This document shows positions 8,190-17,567 of a stretch of DNA of 58,502 nucleotides, in pieces (positions within the stretch are counted from its first letter, which is position 1; each line of letters opens with the position of its first letter). Origin of the DNA: Oscillospiraceae bacterium (GTDB taxonomy: Bacteria > Bacillota > Clostridia > Oscillospirales > UBA929); assembly GCA_031265355.1 (NCBI GenBank), contig JAISCT010000002.1, positions 1-58,502 on the forward strand, read 5' to 3'. The position numbers and the translations under genes are program-made. A model generated the notes under the pieces. It was not told the DNA's origin. It worked only from the letters and a program-made list of their open reading frames with translations, and did not search any database.

Positions 8190-9407
8190 TCAACTTTCCG
8201 ACAACTGCATTTTGAATGTGCAGACAACAACACTTTGGTTAACCTCAAAAATCGGCTCCGGCCTGCCGATTTTGCGGCACTCCATCTTAGCAATATCAAT
8301 TCCTCGTCCATAACCTTGAACAAAACCAAAAACCTTAAATACGTCGGCAATATTGGGGTTGCGGTAATCTGCAATTCCTGATCTCCCGAAATTTTCGATT
8401 GTAACATTTCCATAGGGACCTCCGGGGCTGTTAATCACAACCCGGTCATTGAACCAGTAAACACGAACTGGGGCATTGGTTTTTTCATACGTTCTGTGCA
8501 TAACGGCATTGTAGAGGATTTGCTGAATTGCCGGAATCGAATAGTCGCTTGTAAACTTGTGGCGCATGCCGGAAGTGACGTCTACCGCAGTGCGGTTGTG
8601 AGCCACCAGTTTGTAAGTGATTAACTCAATTAACTGTGACAGTCGCCCCTTAACCATGGCCTCATCAATCACTGGATCAGCGTGTTCCGTTCCATCAATC
8701 CGTAGGAATTGAATATACGCACCTGGAATAAACCGTCGTGGCTCTTTGCCTAAGGCTAAAATACCCACAAGTGTCGGCGTCGGATCGTCCGGAGAAACAA
8801 TCATTCTGCATGATGAAAGCCGCTCCTCGTAGGAGCGGCCGTTCTCCGCCAGTACATCTTCAGCAAACGCCGACGGCAAATACTCATCTTCAAACACTGC
8901 ACGGGAAAGGTCGCCAAGCTTTGCTTCATAGACCGGAGTCAAATCGTACGGCAGCATATTATGATGCCGCTTTTCAATCAGCACTCGCTCGTCCTGCTCA
9001 CTTGCCAAAGCGCGGCGCGAACCAACTCTGATGTGAATTCGCCCGTCATATTTTACCGGCGGCATATCAGATGGCATAACCGTGATTACAGCCATATCTG
9101 CCCCATTTAGATGTCGTTTCTCGACCGACATAACCGGAATTGGAAGAATATTGCCATCCGTTTTCATATCACCGAGGTTTCGTAGGAGTGTGTCAGTTAT
9201 TGGAAGATTAAATGGAGAACCATCATCATTGGCACCAACGAAGATAACTCCCGACTTCTTATGGTCAGGCAAATCATTTGCAAACGTGCAGATTGCTTGA
9301 CGCACTTTAATCGGCACGTCGCCTTTCATAGAGCGTTTTCGTTCAACAAGTTCCGACTCTAAATCTCTAAGCATTTGTTCCAACTCTTGATCTGTATAAA
9401 GTGACAT
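8190..9407 (-). CDS. AlbA_2 (Schlafen-like) domain/ATPase putative transcriptional regulator
   Basis: The 405-residue protein has an N-terminal AlbA_2 domain (ESELVERKRS, then AICTFANDLP and FVGANDDG). It has a C-terminal GHKL-like module (ILYNAVMHRTYE, VRVYWFNDRVVINSPGG, GYGRGIDIA), the usual plan of the ATP-binding AlbA/HATPase_c_4 family. These proteins are annotated as regulators or nucleic-acid-binding ATPases and are common in accessory regions and defence islands; their actual target is usually unknown. It has its own strong promoter (9452-9480) and is flanked by two SLH-gene relics, suggesting it arrived as part of an insertion. Confidence 0.8.
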   Translation of the reverse strand: MSLYTDQELEQMLRDLESELVERKRSMKGDVPIKVRQAICTFANDLPDHKKSGVIFVGANDDGSPFNLPITDTLLRNLGDMKTDGNILPIPVMSVEKRHLNGADMAVITVMPSDMPPVKYDGRIHIRVGSRRALASEQDERVLIEKRHHNMLPYDLTPVYEAKLGDLSRAVFEDEYLPSAFAEDVLAENGRSYEERLSSCRMIVSPDDPTPTLVGILALGKEPRRFIPGAYIQFLRIDGTEHADPVIDEAMVKGRLSQLIELITYKLVAHNRTAVDVTSGMRHKFTSDYSIPAIQQILYNAVMHRTYEKTNAPVRVYWFNDRVVINSPGGPYGNVTIENFGRSGIADYRNPNIADVFKVFGFVQGYGRGIDIAKMECRKIGRPEPIFEVNQSVVVCTFKMQLSES

Positions 9408-9451
9408 GGCTCCGCTCGTGACAATCGCCCCCTTCCAAGAAATATATTGTT

Positions 9452-9480
9452 ATTATACAAGATTGAAATTGATTTGTCAA
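9452..9480 (-). promoter_or_regulatory. Consensus promoter for the AlbA_2 gene
   Basis: Reading the minus strand, TTGACA (9480-9475) and TATAAT (9457-9452) are separated by 17 bases, with the start codon at 9407 about 45 bases downstream. Confidence 0.85.
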
Positions 9481-9510
9481 TGGCGAAATCGAGCGGCGCT
9501 TGTGGAATAG

Positions 9511-9628
9511 AATGAAAAAGATCGACGCTATTTTCGTGCGCTCATGGGCAGTTTGACTCGTAGGCGTACGCCAAATCCTTGTTTTCCTTGTCTGGTTGTG
9601 CAGCCCTGCCGAGTGGCGTTTGGTGCCT
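9511..9628 (+). pseudogene. Relic of an SLH gene 3' end (copy 2)
   Basis: Bases 9511-9573 align with the giant gene's last SLH segment (shared GGGCAGTTTGAC and GGCGTACGCCA), and 9590-9628 align with its post-stop sequence (TGGTTG-GCAGCCC-GCCG). The roughly 55 bases that should lie between, including the end of the coding region and stop, are deleted. Frame and motif are both broken, so this is an older relic than the one at 7952. Confidence 0.7.
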
Positions 9629-9650
9629 CATTGACCGTCCGATGGAGGCC

Positions 9651-9761
9651 GATCTACTACATATAGTGTCGAGATACAAGATGTAGTAGATCAAAAGAAT
9701 GAAAAAGCAATAAAAAACAGAACTTCTGTTGTATTGTAGACGACAGGAGTTCTATTTTTTG
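9651..9761 (+). other. Two consecutive hairpins ending in a terminator, no gene
   Basis: A perfect 12-bp inverted repeat (gatctactacat, 9651-9662, with 9681-9692) is followed by a 14-bp stem with two G-U pairs (9719-9732 with 9740-9753) and ATTTTTTG. The second is a good Rho-independent terminator. No reading frame precedes it and no convincing promoter is visible, so it could be the tail of a lost gene or a small RNA. Confidence 0.5.
9719..9761 (+). terminator. Rho-independent terminator without an obvious gene
   Basis: The stem agaacttctgttgt / acgacaggagttct with a 7-base loop is followed directly by ATTTTTTG on the plus strand. Confidence 0.7.
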
Positions 9762-9838
9762 TTTGGGGCAAAGAGAGAATACAAATCCGGTATCGATTGT
9801 GGCAGAGGCGATTGCCGTGTTGTGGAACGCATAGAAAC

Positions 9839-10003
9839 GTATACCTTTTGGAAAGCATCTAATGTGAAAATCCGAGGGCCTTCAATTTGCTAAAACATAC
9901 AAAACATAAGCAAATAAAGTCTTGACTTTTATATTAATTTGTAATATAATAAAAAAAGTTTATAGGTTTCGAATTCACATTAGATGCTTTCCAAAAGGTA
10001 TAC
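9839..10003 (+). mobile_element. 165-bp inverted-repeat element with outward promoter (MITE-like), copy 1
   Basis: Perfect 30-bp terminal inverted repeats (9839-9868 and 9974-10003, starting gtataccttttggaaagcat) enclose an AT-rich core with a promoter reading right. TATA at each tip fits a TA target duplication. A diverged copy in inverse orientation lies at 17568-17720. It encodes no protein and could be a non-autonomous transposon carrying a promoter, or a regulatory dyad shared by two genes. Confidence 0.65.
9922..9950 (+). promoter_or_regulatory. Promoter inside the inverted-repeat element, toward the giant GH3 gene
   Basis: TTGACT (9922-9927), a 17-base spacer and TATAAT (9945-9950). 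Transcription would start near 9957, giving a leader of about 350 bases before ATG 10313 that includes the right-hand terminal repeat. Confidence 0.75.
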
Positions 10004-10011
10004 CTTTTTAC

Positions 10012-10053
10012 ATTTTTCATTACATCGTTAGAATTTTTCATTACATCGTTAGA
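10012..10053 (+). repeat. Two perfect tandem copies of a 21-bp unit in the leader
   Basis: atttttcattacatcgttag-a occurs twice without a gap just downstream of the inverted-repeat element, within the predicted leader of the giant GH3 gene. It may be a regulator site or a slippage product. Confidence 0.75.
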
Positions 10054-10312
10054 GTAGACATGCAGACATATTATAAATAAAAGCATATATGTTCGCTCTA
10101 AATCCACGTCATGATTGGGCAAGAACGATTGCATTGGTAAGAGGAGATTGCGTGTCACGGAGTTGTTTATGAATGGGGGTGGCGCCACAGAAAGACGTGT
10201 GGAAAGAGCGTGAAAACCGAGTAGACAGGCAACAAAAAAAGGATTGAACGAAAGTGAAAAGCCCCATGACTATGAAAATCAAGCTGGAAAGTGCACACAA
10301 GGAGGAAAAATT

Positions 10313-13300
10313 ATGCAAACATCTTTCAGGCGGAAACTGGCTTTGGCGCTGTGTCTGGCGCTGGTGTTGACCCTTTTACCCACAGGCCTTGTGGCCTTCG
10401 CGGCCGATCCCCCGTATACAATCACGTTTGACACACAAGGCGGTTCGGATGTAGCGCCAGTGGTGACATCGGTAGATGGCACTGTAGCGGTCCCGACCGC
10501 GCCCACAAAAGATGGATACATCTTCGCCGGCTGGTACACCTCGGCCACGCCAGGGCGCGGGGCGGCGCCCAAGACCAGCGGCGGCGGCTTCTACGGACCG
10601 GTGATGTTTTCCGGGATCACTGACAACGTGACATTTTACGCACAGTGGATTCCGGCGAGCAACAATGTGAAAGAGATCGTGACAAAGGACAGCAATTATA
10701 AAAGTGGGCAGGAAGTTAAGCTGGGTTATTCCGCCTATTCCGGCGTCGAGCTGATTGATGTGAATGGAAACACAGTTAACGCTGGCGCGTATGTCCCGGA
10801 CGGTTCCAATCCTATCTTCAAAGATCTGAACAAAGACGGGGACCTGGACGATTATGAGGATTGGCGGCTGACCACGGAAGAACGCGCAGCGGACCTGGCG
10901 GCGCAGCTCAAGGCCGATCCTGATGGTGTGCAGCAAATCGCGGGTCTCATGCTCTACAGCGCGCACCAGATGAACTGGACCAGTGAGGCGCCATCTCAGG
11001 ATCAGATTACCTTCCTGGTGAATGACGACCTGAGGCACGTGCTGATCATGGGCTCCGCAGCGGCCGGGAAGATGGACATCCACGCGAAGTGGAACAACAA
11101 TGTGCAGTCCATCGTTGAAGGACTTGGCTACGGCATTCCGGCCAACAACTCTTCCGACCCACGCCACGGTACGAGCAGTTCGTCCAATGTCGAATACTAT
11201 TCCGCCAATGCGGGCGTATCGCAGTGGCCGTCGTCCCTGGGCATGGCCGCGACCTTTGACACTTCGTTAAACAAAACTTTTGGAAAAATTGCGTCGATCG
11301 AATACCGGGCGCTCGGCATCGCCACGGCACTCTCCCCGCAGATCGACATCGCGACGGATCCACGCTGGGGCCGGTTCAACGGTACCTTCGGCGAAGATCC
11401 AAAGCTGGCCTCCGCCATGTCGCGGGCCTACGTGGATGGCTTCCAGACCACATACAACAACACGGGCGGCTCTGTGGCCGACGTGTACGACGGTGTCGAC
11501 AACGACGAGTCTTCGGGTGGCTGGGGCTACCAGAGCGTGAACGCGATGATGAAGCACTGGCCGGGCGGCGGCGCCGGCGAGGGCGGACGCGACGCGCATT
11601 ACAACTATGGCAAGTACGCCGTGTTCCCCGGCGGGAACTGGAAAGCGCACCTGATCCCGTTTGTGGACGGTTCGCTCAGCCTGGAGGACGGCACAGAGAT
11701 GGCCACGGCGGTGATGCCGTACTACACGATCTCATATCTGCAGGTGCCTGGCAGCGTGCCCAATTCATCGGACGGCGCGGCTGCCAAACTGAACATGGCC
11801 AACGCCTACAGCGACTATATGATCAACGGCGTGCTGCGGGATTCTTACGAGTTCGAGGGCGTCGTCTGCACCGACTGGAATGTGGTGGGTCCGGCCACCG
11901 AAGCCGGCGGCTTTATGTTCGACGGCGATCTGGCCGGCATGATCTGGGGCGTGGACGACCACTACCCGGACGCACAGGACATCGATCTGGACGGTAGTTA
12001 CAGCAACATGGCCAAGCGGGCGCGACTGCTGCTGGACGCGGGCGTGGATCAGTTTGGCGGGCTCAACACGACAGCGCCGATCGTAAAGGCGTACGAGGAC
12101 GCCGACACCAACGACAAGGCGAGTCTGCTGGAGCAGCTTGGGGATTCGGCTTACCGTCTGCTGAAGAACATCTTCCGCACGGGCCTGTTTGAAAACCCGT
12201 ACCTGGACGCGGAAAAGACCGTGAATACCGTCGGAAACGACGCGTTTATGAAGGCCGGCTATACGGCGCAGCTTAAATCTATGGTGCTGCTGAAAAATCA
12301 GGACGACGTTCTTCCGCTGGCTAGGACGGCGAAGGTGTACGCCCCCGGCGCGGACGACAATACTGTAGCGTTGCTAAAGAGCTACTTTGGCGAGAGCAAC
12401 GTCTCGGCAACGGATGCGACAGGCGCCACGGTGTCACTGGTATTCTTGGCCTCAGTGGCCTCGGGTGGCGGCAGCCGTGATATGGACGCCCATGTGAACA
12501 GTTACGCGCCGATCAACTTGGATTACAAGCCCTACACGGCTGCATTGGCACGGACCACCAGCGTCGCGGGCGAGCCGATCCGGAATGTGGACGGCACGGT
12601 GATCGGCATTGGGAACCGCTCATACAAGGGCAAGACAACGCAGCCGAGCAACACGGCGACGGGGCAGCTTGAGAGGCTCGCAGCGGCGGCGGCTAGCAAC
12701 AAACCCGTCATTGTCGTGTACGACGTGTCGAACCCCTCTGTGTTGGAGAACATCGAACCCTCCGCCGACGCGATTTTGGTGAGTTTCCAATCACAGAAAG
12801 CGGCGGTACTCGACATCCTGACGGGTTCGACGACATACGGCAAGTCGGACGGTACGCCGGAGGCGATTCGTCCGACGGGTTTGCTGCCGATGCAGTTCCC
12901 GAAGGACATGAGCGAGGTGGAGCAGCAGTACGAGGACGTCCCGCGCGACATGGCTCCCTACAAGGACTCCGAAAACAACGAGTACGACTTCGGTTTCGGC
13001 CTCAGTTGGACGACGGACGCGACGCCCACCACCGTGCCGGTGAACGCGAGCATCAACCCGGGCTACACCGAATTTGTGACAAACAACCAAACCCCGATGA
13101 CGGAGCCCCTGAACCAGGGCGACGGTAGCAGTGCCTACGCCATCGCGAACAGGAGACGGGTTACATTCGATTACGGCTACAAAGAAGCCGCGTCGGACAA
13201 AACCAACAGACAACTGATCAAAGTGGTGAACAGCGGTAGCGCAGTCGCGGCGGAGACGCCGGTGCGCACCGGGTATGTGTTCAGAGGCTGGAAGTTGTCT

Positions 13301-16300
13301 GACACCGACTACAATTTCACTACGCTTGTCACGGCCGACATTACGCTCATGGCGACGTGGGAAGAACTGCCGGTGATTGGCGGCGGATGGTTTGGCACCA
13401 CCGTCACCCACTCGTGGATCAACGCGGCCAACGTGGCAGCCGAGACCGTTGAGTTTTGGTACACTACGGACGGTTCCGACCCGGCAAGAGGGGCCGGCAA
13501 CAGCCGTAAGGGTGAGATCACGACATTCGGCTCCATGGTGCTAGCCATCATACCCGATGCGGTCGGCAGACTCCGGGCGATCGTGTACCATAGAACAAGC
13601 GAGGATGAGGAACCCGATACCTATGAGAGCAGCCTTGTGAGTGATGAGATCATCATCAATCCCGTCGCCCCGACGGCGCCGGGCAGCGGTATGTATCAGC
13701 CGACAGATCTGGAGAGTGGCATCGCGCTCACGACAACCCAGGCGGGAATCAGTATTTACTACACCGCGAACACCGTGGATTACGTAAACGGCGCGCCGGT
13801 TCAAAGCCAGGTGGATGCGATCCCGGCGCCTGCCGTAGGCGTCGCGGGCACCACGCAGTACACGGCGCCCGTCGCGGTCCCCGCCGCCGTAGATGAAAAC
13901 ACTGCGTTGGTGATCAAGGCGATTGCTTATCACTCGCCAGACATACAGAGCAATGCCGTCACGTTCTATTACGTCGAAGACAGTAATCTGCAAAAGCTGA
14001 CGGAAAACAACATCGACACAGTCATAGGCCAGATGACGCTGGACGAGAAGATACTGCTTCTCGGCGGCCTCGGCATGAATCCTGCGAGCCTGACAAATCC
14101 GGGTGTGGCGGGCGGCACGCTGGCCATCCCGCGCCTCGGCATCCCGGCCATTGCCTTGTCCGACGGTCCGGCCGGCGTGCGCATGGGCAGAAACGCGACG
14201 GTGTGGATGTCACCCACGGGCCTTGCTTCCACGTGGAGTACAGGGGCCATGGAGGAAGTGGCGGCCAGAACGGCGGCGGAAGCCAAGCATTACGCAGTGG
14301 ACATCATGCTGGCGCCGGCACTGAACATCCAGCGCAACCCGCTGGGCGGGCGCGATTTTGAATATTATTCCGAGGACCCGGTGGTGGCCGGTTCTGTGTC
14401 CGCCGCTTACACGAGGGCGTTGCAGAAGGCCGGTGTGGGTGTGTCTCTGAAGCATTACGCGGCCAACAATCAGGAGAACTCTCGCATGAGGGGCGACATG
14501 GTTGTATCCCAGCGGGCACTGAGGGAGATCTATCTGCGCGGCTTCGAGATTGCCGCCGCAGAGGCCCCATGGACATACATGGTCGCGTACAACAAGATAA
14601 ACGGCGTCAATGCCAGCGCCAGCAAGTGGCTACTGACGGACGTGTTGCGCAACGACTGGGGATTCGACGGGTTGGTCATGTCCGACTGGGGTGCGGATTA
14701 CGCACCGGTGGACTCCATCGAGGCTCAGATGGACTTGGCGGAGCCCAACCGCGATCAGACGAGAGTTTACGCTTGGGTCAACGAGGCGGACATTTCCGAA
14801 ACGGAGAGAGACCGCCGCATTGCCCTGATCGAGCGCAGCGTGAAGAATATACTGAAGATTGTGGTCAAGACCCCGGCATTCAAGGGTGAATACGAAGGGG
14901 TGACCACCGCGGTGATCGACGCCCGTTCAGCCGGATTTAAAGATTCGGGTGTGTATGACGCATCCAAAGCGGTGAACCGGGCCACGGCGGCCGAAGGCAT
15001 GGTGCTTCTGAAAAATGACGGCGGTGCACTGCCGCTGGCGTCTGGCACCAAACTCGCGCTGGTGACAAGCGGTGTCGCAAAAGACTCGTCTCTCGGTCTT
15101 GATGGCGGCGCCTTCGGTGGTGGTGGCATCGCAGCGGTGACAGATCTGGTTATTGAAGGAGGCGGTAGCGCACAGGTCACTTGGAGTACAGACTACGCGC
15201 CCACACTGAAAGAAGGCTTGGAGGAGGCCGCCGGCTTTGACGTTGTGAGTACCGAGGTGGACAGAGATGTTGCGGGTACGGCAACGGCCACGGCGGCTAC
15301 AGCGGCCGCAGCGGCGGATGTCGGGGTCTTCGTCCTCTCCCGAACATCCTCGGAGGGCGCGGACAACGCCCAGTCCAGCTTTGATCTCTCGGCTACGGAG
15401 AGGGCGGTGTTCAATGCCTACGCGGATGCATTCAAGGCTGCCAGCAAGAAATTCATCGTGCTGATCAACGCTGGCGCCTCTGTGAACACGGCGGAGTTCA
15501 GAGCCAAGGCGGATGCGATTTTGGACGTGTGGCTGCCGGGCACGGAGGGTGCCAACGCTATCGCGGACATCCTCAGCGGAGCGGTCAGCCCGTCCGGTAA
15601 GCTGGCGCAGACATTCCCGATTACATACGAGGACAGCCCGTCCATCGCCATGGCTGCCGAGGGTCACCAGGGCAAAACCTGGGCCACGGATCCCGCCTAC
15701 TACGACGAGGGCGTCTACGTCGGTTACCGCTACTTCGACACCTTCGGCAAAGAGGGCCGTGTGGCCTATCCGTTCGGGCATGGGCTCTCTTACACGACGT
15801 TCTCCTTTGACAATCTGACGTTGAGCAAGGCAAGGTTCGATCCGAGCAACCCGAACGACACCATCACGGCTTCGGTCAAGGTGACGAACACGGGAAGCCG
15901 ACCAGGCCAAGAGGTGGCGCAGCTGTACCTTGGCGCCAGCACCTACCAGATGGAAAAACGCCCGATGAAGGAACTCAAGGCCTATGCGAAGACAGGCCTT
16001 CTGGCGCCCGGCGCGAGCGAGATTATGACATTTACGCTGAATCTCAGAGATTTGCAGTATTACAATGATAACGACGCGACGCCGACTACGCCCATTGCGG
16101 ATGAAGAATATCTGGGAGCCGACAGGTGGACCGTTGCGGAAGGCACGACGTTCACGGTGACGGTGGGCGACACGTCCGACAACGCTGCGCTCGCGCAGAG
16201 CGGCGCCAAGGCACAGTTCACCTACGAGAAAGCGTCCAGTGTTACACCCGCTAACCCCGTTACGCCGCCGGTCTCCGGTCCGGGCGTGGCGCTGCCGGGT

Positions 16301-16870
16301 GACGACGGGTTGGGGCTGAAGTTCCCGGACGCCGCCGAGATCTCCGACTGGGCGCGGACCTATATCAAGGAACTGGTGGACGCCGGCATCTTGGCCGGCC
16401 GCGCCAACGGCACGCTGGACCCGAAGGGCATTATCACACGCGCCGAATTCACGAAGATGGCCGTGTTGGGCCTGGCGCTCAAAGCCGGCGAGGCGCCGAA
16501 GGCGTTTGCGGACGTGCATGAGGGCGACTGGTTCAAGGAATTCGTCGACATCGCATCCTCCACCGGCATCGTGCAGGGCGTGAGCGACACCGCCTTCGCG
16601 CCCGACCGCCGGATCACGCGTCAGGATCTGTGCACGATTGTGTACCGGGCTCTGCAGGCGCTGGAGGTAACCACCCCGGCGCCGACAGGGACTCCGTTTA
16701 CCGATGAGGCGCAAGTCGCCGCGTACGCGCTGGATGCCGTGAAAGCGCTGAAAGAGATCGGCGTCGTCTCCGGCCGCGCGCACGGGCAGTTTGACCCGCG
16801 GGCGTACGCCACGCGCGAGGAGACCGCGAAGATCCTGAGCGGCGTCATCGCCCACATGAAAAACGCTTAA
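10313..16870 (+). CDS. Giant SLH-anchored enzyme with two GH3 modules
   Basis: GGAGG (10301-10305) precedes ATG 10313 and a signal peptide; the product has 2185 residues. Order: an InlB/Flg_new-type repeat (about 35-115); GH3 module 1 in normal order (about 190-900, SPQIDIATDPRWGRFNGTFGEDP, KHWPGGG, nucleophile candidate Asp521 in CTDWN); a second InlB-like repeat (about 947-1020). Next come Ig-like/CHB_HEX_C segments (about 1023-1220, FWYTTDGSDP, ISIYYTAN); GH3 module 2 (about 1230-1960, DGPAGVRMG, RNPLGGRDFEYYSEDP, nucleophile Asp1458 in MSDWGA, SSEG with Glu1681) including the Fn3-like tail; and three SLH repeats (about 2000-2185). Module 1 belongs to a GH3 branch without the SSEG motif, so its acid/base residue is unclear. 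Two different glycosidase activities on one surface-bound chain are likely. Confidence 0.9.
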   Translation: MQTSFRRKLALALCLALVLTLLPTGLVAFAADPPYTITFDTQGGSDVAPVVTSVDGTVAVPTAPTKDGYIFAGWYTSATPGRGAAPKTSGGGFYGPVMFSGITDNVTFYAQWIPASNNVKEIVTKDSNYKSGQEVKLGYSAYSGVELIDVNGNTVNAGAYVPDGSNPIFKDLNKDGDLDDYEDWRLTTEERAADLAAQLKADPDGVQQIAGLMLYSAHQMNWTSEAPSQDQITFLVNDDLRHVLIMGSAAAGKMDIHAKWNNNVQSIVEGLGYGIPANNSSDPRHGTSSSSNVEYYSANAGVSQWPSSLGMAATFDTSLNKTFGKIASIEYRALGIATALSPQIDIATDPRWGRFNGTFGEDPKLASAMSRAYVDGFQTTYNNTGGSVADVYDGVDNDESSGGWGYQSVNAMMKHWPGGGAGEGGRDAHYNYGKYAVFPGGNWKAHLIPFVDGSLSLEDGTEMATAVMPYYTISYLQVPGSVPNSSDGAAAKLNMANAYSDYMINGVLRDSYEFEGVVCTDWNVVGPATEAGGFMFDGDLAGMIWGVDDHYPDAQDIDLDGSYSNMAKRARLLLDAGVDQFGGLNTTAPIVKAYEDADTNDKASLLEQLGDSAYRLLKNIFRTGLFENPYLDAEKTVNTVGNDAFMKAGYTAQLKSMVLLKNQDDVLPLARTAKVYAPGADDNTVALLKSYFGESNVSATDATGATVSLVFLASVASGGGSRDMDAHVNSYAPINLDYKPYTAALARTTSVAGEPIRNVDGTVIGIGNRSYKGKTTQPSNTATGQLERLAAAAASNKPVIVVYDVSNPSVLENIEPSADAILVSFQSQKAAVLDILTGSTTYGKSDGTPEAIRPTGLLPMQFPKDMSEVEQQYEDVPRDMAPYKDSENNEYDFGFGLSWTTDATPTTVPVNASINPGYTEFVTNNQTPMTEPLNQGDGSSAYAIANRRRVTFDYGYKEAASDKTNRQLIKVVNSGSAVAAETPVRTGYVFRGWKLSDTDYNFTTLVTADITLMATWEELPVIGGGWFGTTVTHSWINAANVAAETVEFWYTTDGSDPARGAGNSRKGEITTFGSMVLAIIPDAVGRLRAIVYHRTSEDEEPDTYESSLVSDEIIINPVAPTAPGSGMYQPTDLESGIALTTTQAGISIYYTANTVDYVNGAPVQSQVDAIPAPAVGVAGTTQYTAPVAVPAAVDENTALVIKAIAYHSPDIQSNAVTFYYVEDSNLQKLTENNIDTVIGQMTLDEKILLLGGLGMNPASLTNPGVAGGTLAIPRLGIPAIALSDGPAGVRMGRNATVWMSPTGLASTWSTGAMEEVAARTAAEAKHYAVDIMLAPALNIQRNPLGGRDFEYYSEDPVVAGSVSAAYTRALQKAGVGVSLKHYAANNQENSRMRGDMVVSQRALREIYLRGFEIAAAEAPWTYMVAYNKINGVNASASKWLLTDVLRNDWGFDGLVMSDWGADYAPVDSIEAQMDLAEPNRDQTRVYAWVNEADISETERDRRIALIERSVKNILKIVVKTPAFKGEYEGVTTAVIDARSAGFKDSGVYDASKAVNRATAAEGMVLLKNDGGALPLASGTKLALVTSGVAKDSSLGLDGGAFGGGGIAAVTDLVIEGGGSAQVTWSTDYAPTLKEGLEEAAGFDVVSTEVDRDVAGTATATAATAAAAADVGVFVLSRTSSEGADNAQSSFDLSATERAVFNAYADAFKAASKKFIVLINAGASVNTAEFRAKADAILDVWLPGTEGANAIADILSGAVSPSGKLAQTFPITYEDSPSIAMAAEGHQGKTWATDPAYYDEGVYVGYRYFDTFGKEGRVAYPFGHGLSYTTFSFDNLTLSKARFDPSNPNDTITASVKVTNTGSRPGQEVAQLYLGASTYQMEKRPMKELKAYAKTGLLAPGASEIMTFTLNLRDLQYYNDNDATPTTPIADEEYLGADRWTVAEGTTFTVTVGDTSDNAALAQSGAKAQFTYEKASSVTPANPVTPPVSGPGVALPGDDGLGLKFPDAAEISDWARTYIKELVDAGILAGRANGTLDPKGIITRAEFTKMAVLGLALKAGEAPKAFADVHEGDWFKEFVDIASSTGIVQGVSDTAFAPDRRITRQDLCTIVYRALQALEVTTPAPTGTPFTDEAQVAAYALDAVKALKEIGVVSGRAHGQFDPRAYATREETAKILSGVIAHMKNA

Positions 16871-16898
16871 CTTCATCTCCTGATTTGGTTGCACAGCC

Positions 16899-16936
16899 CC
16901 GCCGGCCGGGCGGCTGGTGCCCGGCCGGCCGGCGGG
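16899..16936 (+). terminator. GC-rich hairpin after the giant GH3 gene
   Basis: ccgccggccgggc pairs with gcccggccgg-ccggcgg across a short loop, about 30 bases after the stop. A decayed form of this post-stop sequence survives at 9590-9628. Confidence 0.6.
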
Positions 16937-16996
16937 AGCGGCACCGCTACTGGGTGTATTCGTGAGGCCTTTGACACTTGAACTGTATCATCCGAG

Positions 16997-17036
16997 GAAA
17001 GGCATCCGGAAGCTGAGAAGCTCTCGGATGCCTTTC
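16997..17036. terminator. Bidirectional terminator between giant GH3 gene and hxlR-type gene
   Basis: gaaaggcatccg (16997-17008) pairs with 17025-17036, with a further small inner stem; TTCT follows on plus and TTCC on minus. It lies between two convergent genes. Confidence 0.65.
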
Positions 17037-17088
17037 TTCTTGTGCGCCGCCGTCAAGTGATGGGAGACACCCAGGGGTCGTCGAACCC

Positions 17089-17481
17089 CTAATTGACAAT
17101 CGGCTCCTCGCGTTTGACTTTTTCTGCGTAGTGGTGCATGTGCTCACGGCCCCACTCCCACATCGCGTCCACGATAGGAATAATCGACCAACCCAGGTCT
17201 GTGAGCAGGTACTCCACCTTCAGCTGCGGGGTCTGATAGGGCTTGCGGATGATCAGACCGTCTTGCTCCATCTCGCGCAGCTGCTTGGTCAGGATCCGAT
17301 GGCTGATGTCCCTGAACAGGCGGCTCATCTGCCCAAATCGGAGCGGGCCCTCATGAGCCAGATGCCAGATCAGCACGATTTTCCATTTGCCGCTGATGAG
17401 TGACAAGGTGAGCTCCTTCTCGCAACTGAAATCGCCGTTTAGCAGACGACGGTTCAGCTCCTCCCGCAGTGTGATTGGCAT
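17089..17481 (-). CDS. HxlR-family winged-helix regulator
   Basis: The 130-residue protein contains the family core: CEKELTLSLISGKWKIVLIWHLA, FGQMSRLFRDISHRILTKQLREMEQDGLI and a beta-wing leading to YLLTDLGWSIIPIVDAMWEWG. Cys20 lies immediately before the first DNA-binding helix, at the position used as a thiol switch in HypR/YodB-type sensors, so redox or electrophile sensing is possible. A promoter inside the upstream inverted-repeat element (17568-17720) reads into it. Its target genes are unknown; the palindromes at that promoter and at the giant GH3 promoter are candidate operators. Confidence 0.85.
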   Translation of the reverse strand: MPITLREELNRRLLNGDFSCEKELTLSLISGKWKIVLIWHLAHEGPLRFGQMSRLFRDISHRILTKQLREMEQDGLIIRKPYQTPQLKVEYLLTDLGWSIIPIVDAMWEWGREHMHHYAEKVKREEPIVN

Positions 17482-17567
17482 GCTGCCAGCCTCCCTTTCC
17501 CACGGCTCATTTTACAAAGCAGCCGTTGAGCCGCGCGACTTTCGACCGCTCACCGGCACCTGTTATT

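Noticed and set aside
14927..16894. Long antisense open frame (655 codons) opposite the giant GH3 gene
   Set aside because: It lies fully inside a gene with clear domains, has low-complexity Arg/His/Gly composition and no recognisable motif; high-GC codon bias creates such shadows.
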